Part shown: positions 26,333 through 35,001 of the stretch, piece by piece
How positions within the stretch are numbered: position 1 is the stretch's first letter
Layout: each line of letters starts with the position of its first letter
Origin: CAYILR01 sp964364175
GTDB taxonomy: Bacteria; Bdellovibrionota; UBA1018
Assembly (NCBI GenBank): GCA_964364175.1
Contig: CAYILR010000008.1
Span: forward strand, 38,441-102,440
Direction: 5' to 3'
Length of the DNA: 64,000 nt
Notes under the pieces: model-generated
Told to the model about the DNA's origin: nothing
The model's input: the letters and a program-made list of their open reading frames with translations, nothing else
Database searches by the model: none
Position numbers and translations under genes: made by a program

Positions 26333-26376
26333 GGTGAACCTCGGTTGGTTGCAGAGCGGGTGAGAGCGGAAGCGGT

Positions 26377-26655
26377 CTACTCGGCGTGGTGCCAGCCCTT
26401 GAAGTACGAGACCTGGATCTCGGCGTTGGCCGAACCCGGATAGTAGCCGTGGTTGACCTTGAAGCCCTTGGTCGTGAGGGCAGCTTCGATCTGCTTGCGG
26501 CGCTCCGGGGTCTGGCAGCCGATGTAGATCATCGACTTGCGGCCATAGGTCTCGTTGCTGATGCCCTTGGCCTTGAGCCCGGCCTTGAGGGCGTCCGCGA
26601 ACAGGTCCGGGGCGATCTCGGCGAGGGCGGCAAAGAGCTTGGTCTTGCTGAGCAT
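26377..26655 (-). CDS. 92-residue protein, unknown
   Basis: A small alpha/beta protein with KSMIYIGCQTPERRKQIEAA and NHGYYPGSANAEIQVSYFK. GGAGG stands 5 nt before ATG 26655. It is driven by the promoter at 26681-26719 with a short normal leader. Confidence 0.65.
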   Translation of the reverse strand: MLSKTKLFAALAEIAPDLFADALKAGLKAKGISNETYGRKSMIYIGCQTPERRKQIEAALTTKGFKVNHGYYPGSANAEIQVSYFKGWHHAE

Positions 26656-26680
26656 CCTGTCCTCCGTTCCTGACCTCTCC

Positions 26681-26719
26681 ATTGTAGTCAATACGCCTGT
26701 GGCGACAAGCGAAGTTGAC
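26681..26719 (-). promoter_or_regulatory. Promoter with GTCAA-N6-TTGTC operator
   Basis: Minus-strand TTGTCG (26703-26708) and TACAAT (26681-26686) are spaced by 16 nt. The dyad GTCAA-N6-TTGTC (26704-26719) differs from the others by one base. Confidence 0.72.
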
Positions 26720-26811
26720 TTGATTCGTGACTTGCATCACCGGATCAGGCTAAATGGCTGAATCTAGTCATGTAGGCACTGTATGACACTGTGCGTCAAT
26801 AGGCTCATTAT

Positions 26812-26859
26812 GCCTGATCTGCCAACGGCACTTGACGGGTTATTCCACAGGATTAGACT
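26812..26859 (+). promoter_or_regulatory. Promoter with shared 14-bp upstream element
   Basis: TTGACG (26832-26837) and TAGACT (26854-26859) are spaced by 16 nt, and the dyad GCCAA-N6-TTGAC covers 26821-26836. GCCTGATCTGCCAA (26812-26825) occurs again at 45478-45491 at exactly the same distance from the -35 box. Only 6 nt separate the -10 box from the ATG at 26866. Confidence 0.75.
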
Positions 26860-26865
26860 GCTGGA

Positions 26866-27549
26866 ATGAGCAAGCGCACGACCAAGAAGACCAAATCGAA
26901 GGCGAAGAAGGCGAACAAGAAGGTTCCTCCTCGGGTGGTGGGCTCTGGTCCGGTGCCTCCTGCGGTGCTGGCGGCTCGGGCCAAGATCTTGGCCGAGCAT
27001 GGCGGCGGGGGTACCTGCACTCGCTGCGATGGTGAGGGCTACTTGGAGGACAACGAGTCCTGGATCATCGCTGAGGGCAAGAAAGGCGTGGGCAAGGTCT
27101 GCTTCCGCTGCCGGGGTGACGGCATCGAGCCGGGAGACCGGCTTCCTGATCCACTCCTGGTGCGCGCCAACGTGATCAAGCGTCTGGCTCCCATCGTCGA
27201 GCGTGGTGAGGTGCTGGTCATCGCCAAGCTCGCCCACCAGTTCATGTCCGGGCCGTTCTGGCCCTGCTTGGAGGACGCCTTCCATCGCGCCCAAGTGGCC
27301 GCCAGGGCTCGTCGGCCGGTCAAGCCGGGCTCCACGGCGGTCTCGGCCCCCAAGGCCAGTCAGGGAGGCGCCCAGCGCGTGAGGGAGGTCTCGGCCTCGG
27401 AGCACCTGAGCCGGGGCCTCAACGCCCACTTCGCCGGGGTCTTGGAGAAGCACCACCCCGACGCCAGCCCCGAGGAGTTCGCCGAGGCCATGGGCGGACA
27501 CGCGACCTTCGGTGGCGACGTCGTGTTCTACGAGGACGAGGAATTCTGA
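26866..27549 (+). CDS. Zinc-motif protein, probably leaderless
   Basis: A 227-residue protein with a Lys-rich start, then a DnaJ-like pair CTRCDGEGYL and CFRCRGDG at about 46-90, and a helical remainder. The ATG lies 6 nt after a good -10 box and has no clear ribosome-binding site, so the mRNA is probably leaderless. It heads an operon with the next gene (TGAATG junction). Function unknown. Confidence 0.7.
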   Translation: MSKRTTKKTKSKAKKANKKVPPRVVGSGPVPPAVLAARAKILAEHGGGGTCTRCDGEGYLEDNESWIIAEGKKGVGKVCFRCRGDGIEPGDRLPDPLLVRANVIKRLAPIVERGEVLVIAKLAHQFMSGPFWPCLEDAFHRAQVAARARRPVKPGSTAVSAPKASQGGAQRVREVSASEHLSRGLNAHFAGVLEKHHPDASPEEFAEAMGGHATFGGDVVFYEDEEF

Positions 27550-28278
27550 ATGCCGGCAAAATATAAGCCAAGGCTTCCGATGGGGACCGTTGTCCTCACA
27601 GTCAAACCCATCGAAGATTACGAGCGGCAGGGCTATGGCTGGAGACGCCATCTGACCGACGAACAGAAGGCCGCACAGCGATGGGGTGTGGTTGGGCGCA
27701 TCATAGGCCAGAATGGCTACCACGATGACAGCCACTACATCGTTGCCCACTACGATGACCAGACCGAGGCTCTATACAAAGTCTCGGATGTGAAGACGAC
27801 GCATTTGGTCGGAAACGGCCCGCACCAAGCTCTCAGTGATTGGTTGGAGCCAGCAGAAGCCGAAGGGGTTAAGACCGCTCTTCGAGCACGGGTCTTCACT
27901 CAGGCCGAATCTTTCGATGACCTTCTCGTTGCTCTTGAAGATGAGCGACGAAAGACTGTGGACAGGGAGACAAGAAAGATAATGGAAAAGTGGGGTCCTT
28001 ACTTCACGGACCGCAAGGCGGCTGTCATAAAGGCAGCGCTCATGACTGCCTTACCGGGGCCTGATGAAAAGCACGCTTCCAAAGCGGAAGTGGTCCGGCG
28101 CTTGGCTGACGTCGGCATGGGAACCAGTATCACACAAGCATTGGCTCTGCTGCCACAGTTGGTCAGAGTAGGGGAGGTCGGGGCTGTTACCCTCCGAACA
28201 TACGCCGCGCAATCACGCATTCGGAATTCTACTGGCCGAACGAAGATCACCGCGACAGGCTGGCGTCGCGTAGAGTAG
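27550..28278 (+). CDS. 242-residue protein, unknown
   Basis: Begins directly after the upstream stop. The first half is beta-rich with many aromatic residues; the second half is helical and may hold a winged-helix (KHASKAEVVRRLADVGMG...). Codon use is less GC-biased than the neighbours, hinting at later acquisition. No known family. Confidence 0.6.
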   Translation: MPAKYKPRLPMGTVVLTVKPIEDYERQGYGWRRHLTDEQKAAQRWGVVGRIIGQNGYHDDSHYIVAHYDDQTEALYKVSDVKTTHLVGNGPHQALSDWLEPAEAEGVKTALRARVFTQAESFDDLLVALEDERRKTVDRETRKIMEKWGPYFTDRKAAVIKAALMTALPGPDEKHASKAEVVRRLADVGMGTSITQALALLPQLVRVGEVGAVTLRTYAAQSRIRNSTGRTKITATGWRRVE

Positions 28279-28316
28279 TCAATGTGCCTTGACAGGCAAC
28301 AACACATGCGTAGGAT
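28278..28316 (+). promoter_or_regulatory. Promoter with GTCAA-N6-TTGAC operator
   Basis: TTGACA (28289-28294) and TAGGAT (28311-28316) are spaced by 16 nt; the dyad covers 28278-28293. The ATG at 28326 lies 9 nt after the -10 box, again leaving almost no leader. It heads the operon that contains rtcB. Confidence 0.75.
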
Positions 28317-28325
28317 CTGTTCACC

Positions 28326-28559
28326 ATGAGGCACCGTCGACCCCCACCTATCGAGACCCGGCCCGACGGCCGGATCAAGATGCGCAACGAGCATGAGCGC
28401 GAGCGCGTCTTGGCCATTGCGACCCAGATCGTGGCGAGCCAGGTGGCGAAGGGCGAGGTCGATCCCGAGGACGAGGTCACCTTGAAGAAGGCGACCCAAG
28501 AGGCCGTGAAGCTCGCCGTCGAGGCATACCGGGCGGCCGAGGAGTTCATCTGTGGCTAA
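28326..28559 (+). CDS. 77-residue helical protein
   Basis: A short charged helical protein of unknown function, first gene of the rtcB operon. No ribosome-binding site is visible and the -10 box is 9 nt away. Its stop lies inside the next gene. Confidence 0.6.
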   Translation: MRHRRPPPIETRPDGRIKMRNEHERERVLAIATQIVASQVAKGEVDPEDEVTLKKATQEAVKLAVEAYRAAEEFICG

Positions 28560-28884
28560 GCGCCGACAACCTGAACCCACAACGGAGACGCAAATGCCCT
28601 ATGTCAAAGCACTGATGCCGTCGACCATCACATTCCAGCAAGCAAAGGAGACTCTCAAACAGAGTGGCAGCGTTCATGTCGAAGGATTCGGAACACTGGA
28701 AGTTGTCGTATCCCCAGAACGCAAGGCGCGCAACCCTGCCACCGGCGACCCCGTCACTGTGTTGGCAAGTCGTCGAGTCCGTTTCCTGCCCGACGAGCAA
28801 CTGGAGAAAGACCTCCGACTCAATCCTCGTCTCGACCGCTGTCGCAGGGCTGATTCGACTCGCAACCAAAGGTCAACAACGTGA
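28552..28884 (+). CDS. Second HU-like DNA-binding protein
   Basis: A 110-residue protein starting at GTG 28552, overlapping the upstream gene by 8 nt. The segment VEGFGTLEVVVSPERKARNP and the following ATGDPVTVLASRRVRF match the beta-arm region of HU/IHF. It is a distinct copy from the gene at 8912. The C-terminal tail is basic. Confidence 0.72.
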   Translation: MAKRRQPEPTTETQMPYVKALMPSTITFQQAKETLKQSGSVHVEGFGTLEVVVSPERKARNPATGDPVTVLASRRVRFLPDEQLEKDLRLNPRLDRCRRADSTRNQRSTT

Positions 28885-29096
28885 AGCTTTACGAGTGGAC
28901 CCTATGGAAGTCCCACTACAGTCACTCGCGGGTCCTGGTCCTGGCGCCAGACGTCAAAACCGCGCGCAAGCTCGCGCTCGCCGAGGTCTCTGGCACTGCC
29001 TCAGGCTGCGTATCGAGCGAGGACAAGAAGGCCATCCAGGGGAAGCCCGACGTCTACCGCGCGCCCGTCGCCATCTGTGTCATCGAGGGCGAATGA
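28881..29096 (+). CDS. 71-residue protein, unknown
   Basis: Starts at GTG 28881, overlapping the previous stop as GTGA. A small alpha/beta protein (RVLVLAPDVKTARKLALAEV) that might be a nucleotide- or RNA-binding fold, but nothing specific can be said. Confidence 0.55.
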   Translation: MKLYEWTLWKSHYSHSRVLVLAPDVKTARKLALAEVSGTASGCVSSEDKKAIQGKPDVYRAPVAICVIEGE

Positions 29097-29938
29097 CACT
29101 CCACGACGCACCAGAGTTCAACACTCGGGTGGCCAAAGAGGTCATCACGGGGCTGGTGCGTCGTGGGGGCCAGGTCAACGCCGGGGTTTGCGGCGTCATC
29201 ACCGACGAGAAGCACGCGGATTTCGGCCGCCTCGTCTACAACGTCTGGTTCTCCGTGAACCCGCAGTACTCGGTCTACGACAACCACGCGAACTTCCGAG
29301 TCGTCGAATCGAAGGATGGCTTCGTCACCCTCGACGGAACCTTCCGCCTCAAAGGCTCGGTGAACGGCGACACCCATGTGAACCGGAGCTTCTACCTGCC
29401 ATCGAACCGGAGCCGCCAAGGGCGCCAAGCCTGGGAAGGCATCGACTCGTTCCTGGCCCTGTTCCGTCGCATCGGCCAGAACCGGGACAAGAACATCATC
29501 ACCCAAGACGTCTTGCAACAGACCCTCACCACCTTGTGGTGGGCCACGGACCATGCGATGAAGAACGTCGCCTGGAGCCCCGGCGACCTTGAGCCTTTGC
29601 GCAAGGCATGGGCTGAGGTCGAGGTCCTCTGGACCCCTCCGCATCCCGACGACGAGCCACCCATCACCGACGAGGAAACCATGCGACTGTCCATCCGCCC
29701 TGCCAAATCCTCCGTCGTCGAGACCGTGAAGACTGAGCACCAGATCATCGTCACCATGAGCGCCGGGGACATCGACGTCGCGCTCATCGAGTGGGCCAAG
29801 AAGAACCTCGGCTTCGCTCCTCCTGAGGGCGCCATCATCCGGGTCGAGCTTCACGAGGAAGGCTGCGACGATCATGGCACCGAAGGCGAGCCGGCCTACG
29901 CCAGGCTGACCACCGAGATGACGACTGTGGTGAAGTGA
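29093..29938 (+). CDS. 281-residue protein, unknown
   Basis: The ATG at 29093 overlaps the previous stop (ATGA). The first 120 residues are beta-rich; then come helices and a C-terminal domain starting near TMRLSIRPAKSS. No catalytic motif is evident. Part of the rtcB operon. Confidence 0.6.
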   Translation: MTLHDAPEFNTRVAKEVITGLVRRGGQVNAGVCGVITDEKHADFGRLVYNVWFSVNPQYSVYDNHANFRVVESKDGFVTLDGTFRLKGSVNGDTHVNRSFYLPSNRSRQGRQAWEGIDSFLALFRRIGQNRDKNIITQDVLQQTLTTLWWATDHAMKNVAWSPGDLEPLRKAWAEVEVLWTPPHPDDEPPITDEETMRLSIRPAKSSVVETVKTEHQIIVTMSAGDIDVALIEWAKKNLGFAPPEGAIIRVELHEEGCDDHGTEGEPAYARLTTEMTTVVK

Positions 29939-29941
29939 AAT

Positions 29942-30166
29942 ATGGCGAAGCGTGTTGAGATCCTCCAATCCGACGTGGACCGTGAAGCCTTCGTCAAGGC
30001 AGTGATTCAAGCTGCCAAGGACGAGCTTACGGTCTTGGAAGGCGCCTTCGACACCTGGTCTCCCGAGATCGAAGGATGGGACGCTGCGTACAAGGCCATT
30101 GAGGACCTTGTGGACGTGCACATCCCTGGTGGCGTGTTCAAGAAGAAGGGCAGGATGACCCCATGA
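29942..30166 (+). CDS. 74-residue protein, unknown
   Basis: A small acidic helical protein in the rtcB operon, starting 3 nt after the previous stop and overlapping the next gene by ATGA. Confidence 0.55.
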   Translation: MAKRVEILQSDVDREAFVKAVIQAAKDELTVLEGAFDTWSPEIEGWDAAYKAIEDLVDVHIPGGVFKKKGRMTP

Positions 30167-30549
30167 GCGAAGCACAGTTCAACACGATGCTGACCGAGAT
30201 CGAGAAGCAGATCGACTCCATGGACGAGAACCCTCCGCACATCCGCACGCGAGTCCTGTTCTTCCAGGCCATGGCCAAGCTCCTCGACGCCGACCGCTAC
30301 ATCAAGCCCGTCTACTCCCCGGTGAGGCTGGCCGTGGCCTGCATGACGATCAAGGTCTCTGTTCCTTCGGGAGTGGAGGAACAGACCATCGAAAACATGG
30401 TCCGCGTCATGGCGAAGGGCGCCGCCAAGGGCGTCATCCTCTACGCCAAGCGCGTTGCCTTGGTCGCGGAGTTGGACCTCATCAGCATCGTCGACGACAT
30501 CATCGCAGCGGCCTTGAAGGACGTGAACGTCAAATTGGAGCTTTCATGA
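30163..30549 (+). CDS. 128-residue protein, unknown
   Basis: A helical protein immediately upstream of rtcB and overlapping it by ATGA. No known motif. Tight coupling suggests a shared function with rtcB, but there is no direct evidence. Confidence 0.6.
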   Translation: MSEAQFNTMLTEIEKQIDSMDENPPHIRTRVLFFQAMAKLLDADRYIKPVYSPVRLAVACMTIKVSVPSGVEEQTIENMVRVMAKGAAKGVILYAKRVALVAELDLISIVDDIIAAALKDVNVKLELS

Positions 30550-31772
30550 GCGGACCTGAGATTCTCGACGAGGGCGGCGCACCCATCTACGCCTGGACCA
30601 AAGGTGTGGAGCGCGAGGCGAGCGCGATGGAGCAGGTGGCGAAGCTGTCGAGGCTCCCCATCATCCACGATCACGTCGCAATCATGGCAGATATGCACAT
30701 GGGCATCGGCGCGACGGTGGGCTCGGTCATCGCAACCAAGGGCGCGATCATTCCAAGCGCAGTCGGCGTCGACATTGGGTGCGGCGTCATAGCTACTCGC
30801 ACGAGCTTGAAGGCGAGCGACCTGCCCGAGAGCCTCGGAGGTCTACGTTCTGCGATCGAGCGCGCGGTGCCCCACGGCCGCACCTCCAATGGCGTCGCCG
30901 GCCAGGACCGGGGAGCCTGGGGTTCGCTGCCTGGGCCGGTTGATGCCGCCTGGAAGGCAGGACTCCACGATCGCTGGCAGGCCGTCGTCGACAAGCACCC
31001 GAAGGCCGCCGCCAAGAACACCGTTCACCAGCTTGGAACTCTTGGAACGGGCAATCACTTCGTTGAGGTCTGCCTCGACGAGGAACAGCACGTCTGGGTG
31101 ATGTTGCACTCGGGGTCGCGCGGGCTCGGCAACCGCTTCGGTGAATACTTCATCGAGCTTGCCAAGGAGGACATGGGTCACCTGATCCACAACCTCCCGG
31201 ACAAGGACCTGGCGTACCTCGCCGAGGGCACCGAGCACTTCAAGGACTACGTCGAGGCCGTCTCGATGGCCCAGGACTTCGCGCGCGTGAACCGCGAGAT
31301 CATGATGGACCGGACCCTCGGCGCCCTGCGCAACTCCGGTGTGCTTCCGCCGTTCCAGTGGAAGTTGGAAACCACGAACTGCCACCACAACTATGTACAG
31401 AAGGAAACTCACCTTGGTGAGGAGGTCTTCATCACCCGCAAGGGCGCCGTCCGGGCTGGCCTCGGCGACATGGGGATAATCCCCGGCGCAATGGGCCGAA
31501 AAAGTTTCATCGTGCGGGGCAAGGGCTGCGCAGAGGCGTTCCACTCGTGCTCCCACGGCGCGGGCCGGAAGATGAGCCGCACGCAGGCGAAAAAGACCTT
31601 CACGTTGGAGGACCACGTCAAAGCGACCGAGGGTGTCGAGTGCCGCAAGGACGCCGACGTCATTGACGAGACGCCGATGGCCTACAAGGACATCGACGCC
31701 GTCATGGCCGCGCAGAGCGACCTCGTCGAGATCGTCCATACCCTCCAGGCCGTCGTTTGCGTGAAGGGTTGA
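30546..31772 (+). CDS. rtcB: RtcB-type RNA ligase
   Basis: A 408-residue RtcB homologue, the same length as the E. coli enzyme. RtcB joins RNA ends carrying 2',3'-cyclic phosphate or 3'-phosphate to 5'-OH using GTP and manganese, for tRNA splicing or repair. The metal-binding GVDIGCG places Asp76 and Cys79, GTGNHFVEV and LHSGSRGLG carry metal-binding residues, and SCSHGAGR places the guanylylated His at residue 337, all intact. The ATG overlaps the upstream stop. No archease gene is seen nearby. Its presence beside a phage tRNA set with a permuted tRNA gene makes tRNA joining or repair the likely job. Confidence 0.95.
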   Translation: MSGPEILDEGGAPIYAWTKGVEREASAMEQVAKLSRLPIIHDHVAIMADMHMGIGATVGSVIATKGAIIPSAVGVDIGCGVIATRTSLKASDLPESLGGLRSAIERAVPHGRTSNGVAGQDRGAWGSLPGPVDAAWKAGLHDRWQAVVDKHPKAAAKNTVHQLGTLGTGNHFVEVCLDEEQHVWVMLHSGSRGLGNRFGEYFIELAKEDMGHLIHNLPDKDLAYLAEGTEHFKDYVEAVSMAQDFARVNREIMMDRTLGALRNSGVLPPFQWKLETTNCHHNYVQKETHLGEEVFITRKGAVRAGLGDMGIIPGAMGRKSFIVRGKGCAEAFHSCSHGAGRKMSRTQAKKTFTLEDHVKATEGVECRKDADVIDETPMAYKDIDAVMAAQSDLVEIVHTLQAVVCVKG

Positions 31773-31774
31773 GC

Positions 31775-32638
31775 ATGTTTTGGGTGCTCAACTCAAACCT
31801 GTATCGTGAACGGGGCTACGACCGGCTGATGGAGATTCTGCCGCGTATGGGCATCCGCTTCGCCACGGTGAAGACGGTGCCCATGACCGATCGCCTCATG
31901 CCCGCCGACGCCGACACGTTCGCAATGACGGCCGAGGAGCAGGAGAATTGCCCAGAGCCGTTCATTGACACGAGCGGCGCTGTCCTCATCTGTGGCTCGT
32001 ACACGCTGGCCAAGATCGCCGTGAAGCGTGGCTGGAAGCCTGGCGCGTTCATCGACAACCTCGACTACGTCACGATGGCGTCCAAGCTGCCGGCCGACTG
32101 GCTCTTGAACCCTGACGCCACCATCCTGCCGTTCAAGGACGTGCGCATCGAGACCGACAAGTTCATCCGCCCCGTCGAGGACAGCAAGGTCTTCTCCGGC
32201 CGCGTCTACAAGCCCGAGGAGTGGGCCGACTTCCATGCCGGTGCCCTCAAGGCCCTCGACGTCGATGGGGGCGTCCCAGGCTTCACGCTCGACGTCAACA
32301 CGCCCGTCATCGTCTCGGCTCCGGTGGAAATCTTCACCGAGACCCGGTTCTTCGTCGTCGACGGCAAGGTGGTGACGCATGGGCGCTACAAGCGGGGCAA
32401 CCGCGTCGTCGGTCACATCGTCAACGACCCGGCCGATCCGCACGTCATCGAACACGCCCAGCGTGTGGCGGACTTCTGGCAACCGCAGCCCGCCTTTGTC
32501 GTCGACATTGCCGAGACGCCGGAGGGCTTGAAGATCGTCGAGTACAACAGCCTGACGTGCGCCGGTTTCTATGGCGCCGACGTCCAAGCCCTGGTCATGG
32601 CGCTGGAAGACCTAGGCTCGCGCTATGAAGGGGGCTGA
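31775..32638 (+). CDS. ATP-grasp-domain protein
   Basis: A 287-residue protein ending in FVVDIAETPEGLKIVEYNSL, the metal-binding strand of an ATP-grasp fold, in the style of the DUF4343 family of phage and bacterial ATP-grasp proteins. It would ligate a carboxylate to an amine or thiol using ATP; the substrate is unknown. It starts 2 nt after rtcB and is co-transcribed. Confidence 0.7.
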   Translation: MFWVLNSNLYRERGYDRLMEILPRMGIRFATVKTVPMTDRLMPADADTFAMTAEEQENCPEPFIDTSGAVLICGSYTLAKIAVKRGWKPGAFIDNLDYVTMASKLPADWLLNPDATILPFKDVRIETDKFIRPVEDSKVFSGRVYKPEEWADFHAGALKALDVDGGVPGFTLDVNTPVIVSAPVEIFTETRFFVVDGKVVTHGRYKRGNRVVGHIVNDPADPHVIEHAQRVADFWQPQPAFVVDIAETPEGLKIVEYNSLTCAGFYGADVQALVMALEDLGSRYEGG

Positions 32639-32642
32639 GACG

Positions 32643-33116
32643 ATGGCTTCCTGGTGGCCCTTCTCCAAGAAGACCGACCCGTTCGTCGAGCAAGTCATCC
32701 AGAGCTTGGCGACGAACCCGGATTTGTGGACCTTGGAAGAGACCAAGGAGGTCGAGCGCTGGGAGGAGTGCGACAAGAGCCAACCGGAAGCTCGGAAGTC
32801 GGGCCGGGAGCGCTGGAACTACAGCCTCTATGAGCCCACCTACGAGTGCCCGATCTGGCGGCCTGTCTTTCGCCTCAAGCACACGGGTGGAACCATCGTC
32901 TTGTACGACCGCGACGCTAAGAACTACGAGGGCTGGATCATCGAGGTGCCGAGGCACGCGCCGATCTCGGACCGAGACTCCACCAAGCTCTCCAGAGCCG
33001 TGAAGAAGTGGCGCGAGTTCATGCTGGCGCACGATCTGACCAAGCACCTCCCGGAACAACGGCTGCTGGCTGCCGCGATGACGGAACTGGAAGCAGACCT
33101 CAGAGAGAAAGCATGA
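32643..33116 (+). CDS. 157-residue protein, unknown
   Basis: Begins MASWWPFSKKTDPF; an in-frame ATG at 32625 is an alternative but would overlap the upstream gene more. Aromatic-rich, no motif recognised. Its stop overlaps the next ATG. Confidence 0.6.
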   Translation: MASWWPFSKKTDPFVEQVIQSLATNPDLWTLEETKEVERWEECDKSQPEARKSGRERWNYSLYEPTYECPIWRPVFRLKHTGGTIVLYDRDAKNYEGWIIEVPRHAPISDRDSTKLSRAVKKWREFMLAHDLTKHLPEQRLLAAAMTELEADLREKA

Positions 33117-33397
33117 CCACCGAACAGCGCTACGAAGCCCTCATCCAAGCCTACCGCGACCACAAGGCGCCGAAGCGAAGCACCCTCCCTCAGGGTCAAA
33201 ACAAGGTTGCCCAACAAATCCAACGGGAGCTTTTCCTTCTGGCCGCGCAACGATTCATCGACGACACAAGCAGCGCCAGCAAGTGGGCCTTGAACCTTTG
33301 CACCGAGACCGTCATGCGCACCGCGCTGACCAAGTTCTACGGACGAAGTCTTCGGACGAAGTCTTCGGACGAAGACGTAACTGCCAAACTCACTTGA
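33113..33397 (+). CDS. 94-residue protein ending in a repeat region
   Basis: A helical protein whose last 20 codons fall in a 13-bp tandem repeat. Because 13 is not a multiple of 3, gain or loss of one repeat would change the C-terminus and stop. Starts at an ATGA overlap. Function unknown. Confidence 0.6.
   Translation: MTTEQRYEALIQAYRDHKAPKRSTLPQGQNKVAQQIQRELFLLAAQRFIDDTSSASKWALNLCTETVMRTALTKFYGRSLRTKSSDEDVTAKLT
33341..33377 (+). repeat. 13-bp tandem repeat inside a gene
   Basis: GGACGAAGTCTTC occurs at 33341-33353 and 33354-33366 and continues partly to 33377. It lies at the 3' end of the preceding gene. Confidence 0.85.
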
Positions 33398-33422
33398 CAA
33401 CTCCAGCAGATTTCTGCTTTGC
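33383..33422 (+). promoter_or_regulatory. Operator-like dyad with weak promoter
   Basis: GCCAA-N6-TTGAC (33383-33398) matches the dyad of the other operon heads, and TTGACA (33394-33399) would be the -35 box. The -10 region is poor (TTTGCT at 18 nt). It lies before the gene at 33454. Confidence 0.55.
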
Positions 33423-33453
33423 TGGCGTCCCCACCAACCGGAGGCAACTACCA

Positions 33454-34119
33454 ATGCCGAGTATCTTCGTTCAGTCTGACGGCCCGATCCTCATCGACGA
33501 CGTGTCCTGCCCGATCATCGTCCAGAACATCGAGGCCAAGAAAGCCTGGGTTGCGAAAGACCTTCACGACGCGGCTCAGTTCTCGGGCATCCCCCGTGAG
33601 GAGATCGTCGCCCTCGCCGACGCCGGCAAGGACAACGAGAAGGACGGCTTCCGCTTCGTCTGGCCGACGCTCAAGGAAGTGAAGAAGCACTGGACCTATC
33701 CGGTCCGCAAGCCGGGCTCAAAGGCGCAGTTCGCCATCGCGGTTCCCGTCGAAGTCACGCTGGTCCCGCGGCCGGGCACCAAGAAGCGCGACAAGCTCTA
33801 CTACCGCTCCATCACGTCGATGTGCCACGGCTGGTCGATCTCGAAAGAGACCTTCGACAAGATCGCCAACCAACACCTCGGCTGGCAAGACTCCCTGCCG
33901 AAGATGATGGCTTCCATCCGCACCGGCGTGAAGATGCCGAAGAACTACCTCACCGAGGGCGAGGTGACAGATGGCGCCTTGTTCGTGGTCAAGGAGACCA
34001 AGCGAGGCATCTTCATCGACGCCACCGCCCTCAATGGCCGGCGTTTCGGCCGCATCCAAGACGTCCCCGCCACCGTGCTCGCCTTCTCGGATTGGGCGAG
34101 TGCCCGCAAGCGCGCCTGA
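33454..34119 (+). CDS. 221-residue protein, unknown
   Basis: Begins MPSIFVQSDGPILIDDV with GGAGG about 9 nt upstream. It is beta-rich at the N-terminus and Lys-rich in the middle. No family recognised. First gene after the operator-like dyad at 33383. Confidence 0.65.
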   Translation: MPSIFVQSDGPILIDDVSCPIIVQNIEAKKAWVAKDLHDAAQFSGIPREEIVALADAGKDNEKDGFRFVWPTLKEVKKHWTYPVRKPGSKAQFAIAVPVEVTLVPRPGTKKRDKLYYRSITSMCHGWSISKETFDKIANQHLGWQDSLPKMMASIRTGVKMPKNYLTEGEVTDGALFVVKETKRGIFIDATALNGRRFGRIQDVPATVLAFSDWASARKRA

Positions 34120-34175
34120 GCGCTTTCAAGCGGAGTCGATCCGACGCCCGAAGCCACGATAACAGGAGCCCCCAC

Positions 34176-34982
34176 ATGCGTCTGAAAGCACCCAAGAAGA
34201 AGAAGACTGGCCCGTACACCATCACCGACAAAGGCATTGTCTATATTGTCGATGGTACCCGCACCACACCAGTGGTGAATGGCAAAGGCGAATTCTATCC
34301 GTCCACACAATCAGCGGGGAAAGCGTACAAGGTCCATTCGACGGCCATCACATTTGTCATTCGCCGTGGTAAAGGTACCTCGGCGGGACAGACCTGGAGG
34401 CGAGCTTCCGTGGAGGAGTGTGCGACTAACGGCTTCCCACCCAAGCGCGGCTCGAAGGGCAAGCGCTCGAAGGGACCGCAGAGCCTACCCAAGCAGGAGA
34501 TCAAAGCCGGTCTTTCGGTCGTCCAGATCAAAAACGGCAAGGTGAAGTTGTCAGACCGAAGGATCCCAGTCATCAGCGACCAGGGCGAGTTCTACACCTC
34601 CGGCCGGGAGGCTTCCCACGCTTTGGGCATGAAAAGCACTGCCGCCGTCGCCAAGTCGCTGTCCGATGGACAAGCTGTAGGAGGCCGGATCTGGCGTTAC
34701 GCAACCAACACCGAGGTCATGGCCCACGGCATCAAATCAGAGGTCAAAGAACAACCGACGCTGATCGAGGTTCCCTACAAGGAACCGCCGCGCAAGCACA
34801 AGCCGACCAAACAGGGGGCAGCGCAGCGCTCGAAGGTCGACGCGGCGTTTTACGGGGTACGCTGGCCCGATGGCGCCGTGACCCTCCGCGCCAACCACGG
34901 GTCAACCTGGACGATGACCCGTATGTCCGAGACAGACATCCCGAAGGAAATACTCACAGAGACGGTCTGGGTTAGCACATGA
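34176..34982 (+). CDS. Protein with two NUMOD1/IENR-like modules
   Basis: A 268-residue protein with two copies of a motif: GEFYPSTQSAGKAYKVHSTA...GQTWRRAS and GEFYTSGREASHALGMKSTA...GRIWRYA. This order (F-x-S, helix, Ser/Thr-rich turn, W-x-Y/R) is that of the small DNA-binding modules attached to homing endonucleases. No nuclease domain is visible, so it may be a DNA-binding relic or regulator. AGGAG stands 7 nt before ATG 34176. Confidence 0.6.
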   Translation: MRLKAPKKKKTGPYTITDKGIVYIVDGTRTTPVVNGKGEFYPSTQSAGKAYKVHSTAITFVIRRGKGTSAGQTWRRASVEECATNGFPPKRGSKGKRSKGPQSLPKQEIKAGLSVVQIKNGKVKLSDRRIPVISDQGEFYTSGREASHALGMKSTAAVAKSLSDGQAVGGRIWRYATNTEVMAHGIKSEVKEQPTLIEVPYKEPPRKHKPTKQGAAQRSKVDAAFYGVRWPDGAVTLRANHGSTWTMTRMSETDIPKEILTETVWVST

Positions 34983-35001
34983 GGCGACGGAGGAGATCGC
35001 G

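Noticed and set aside
26764..27750. A 328-codon minus-strand frame opposite the genes at 26866 and 27550
   Set aside because: The plus-strand genes have a promoter, zinc motifs and tidy junctions; the minus frame is compositionally odd.
28664..29092. N-terminal extension of the 281-residue gene
   Set aside because: It overlaps two genes with good starts; the ATGA junction at 29093 gives the likelier start.
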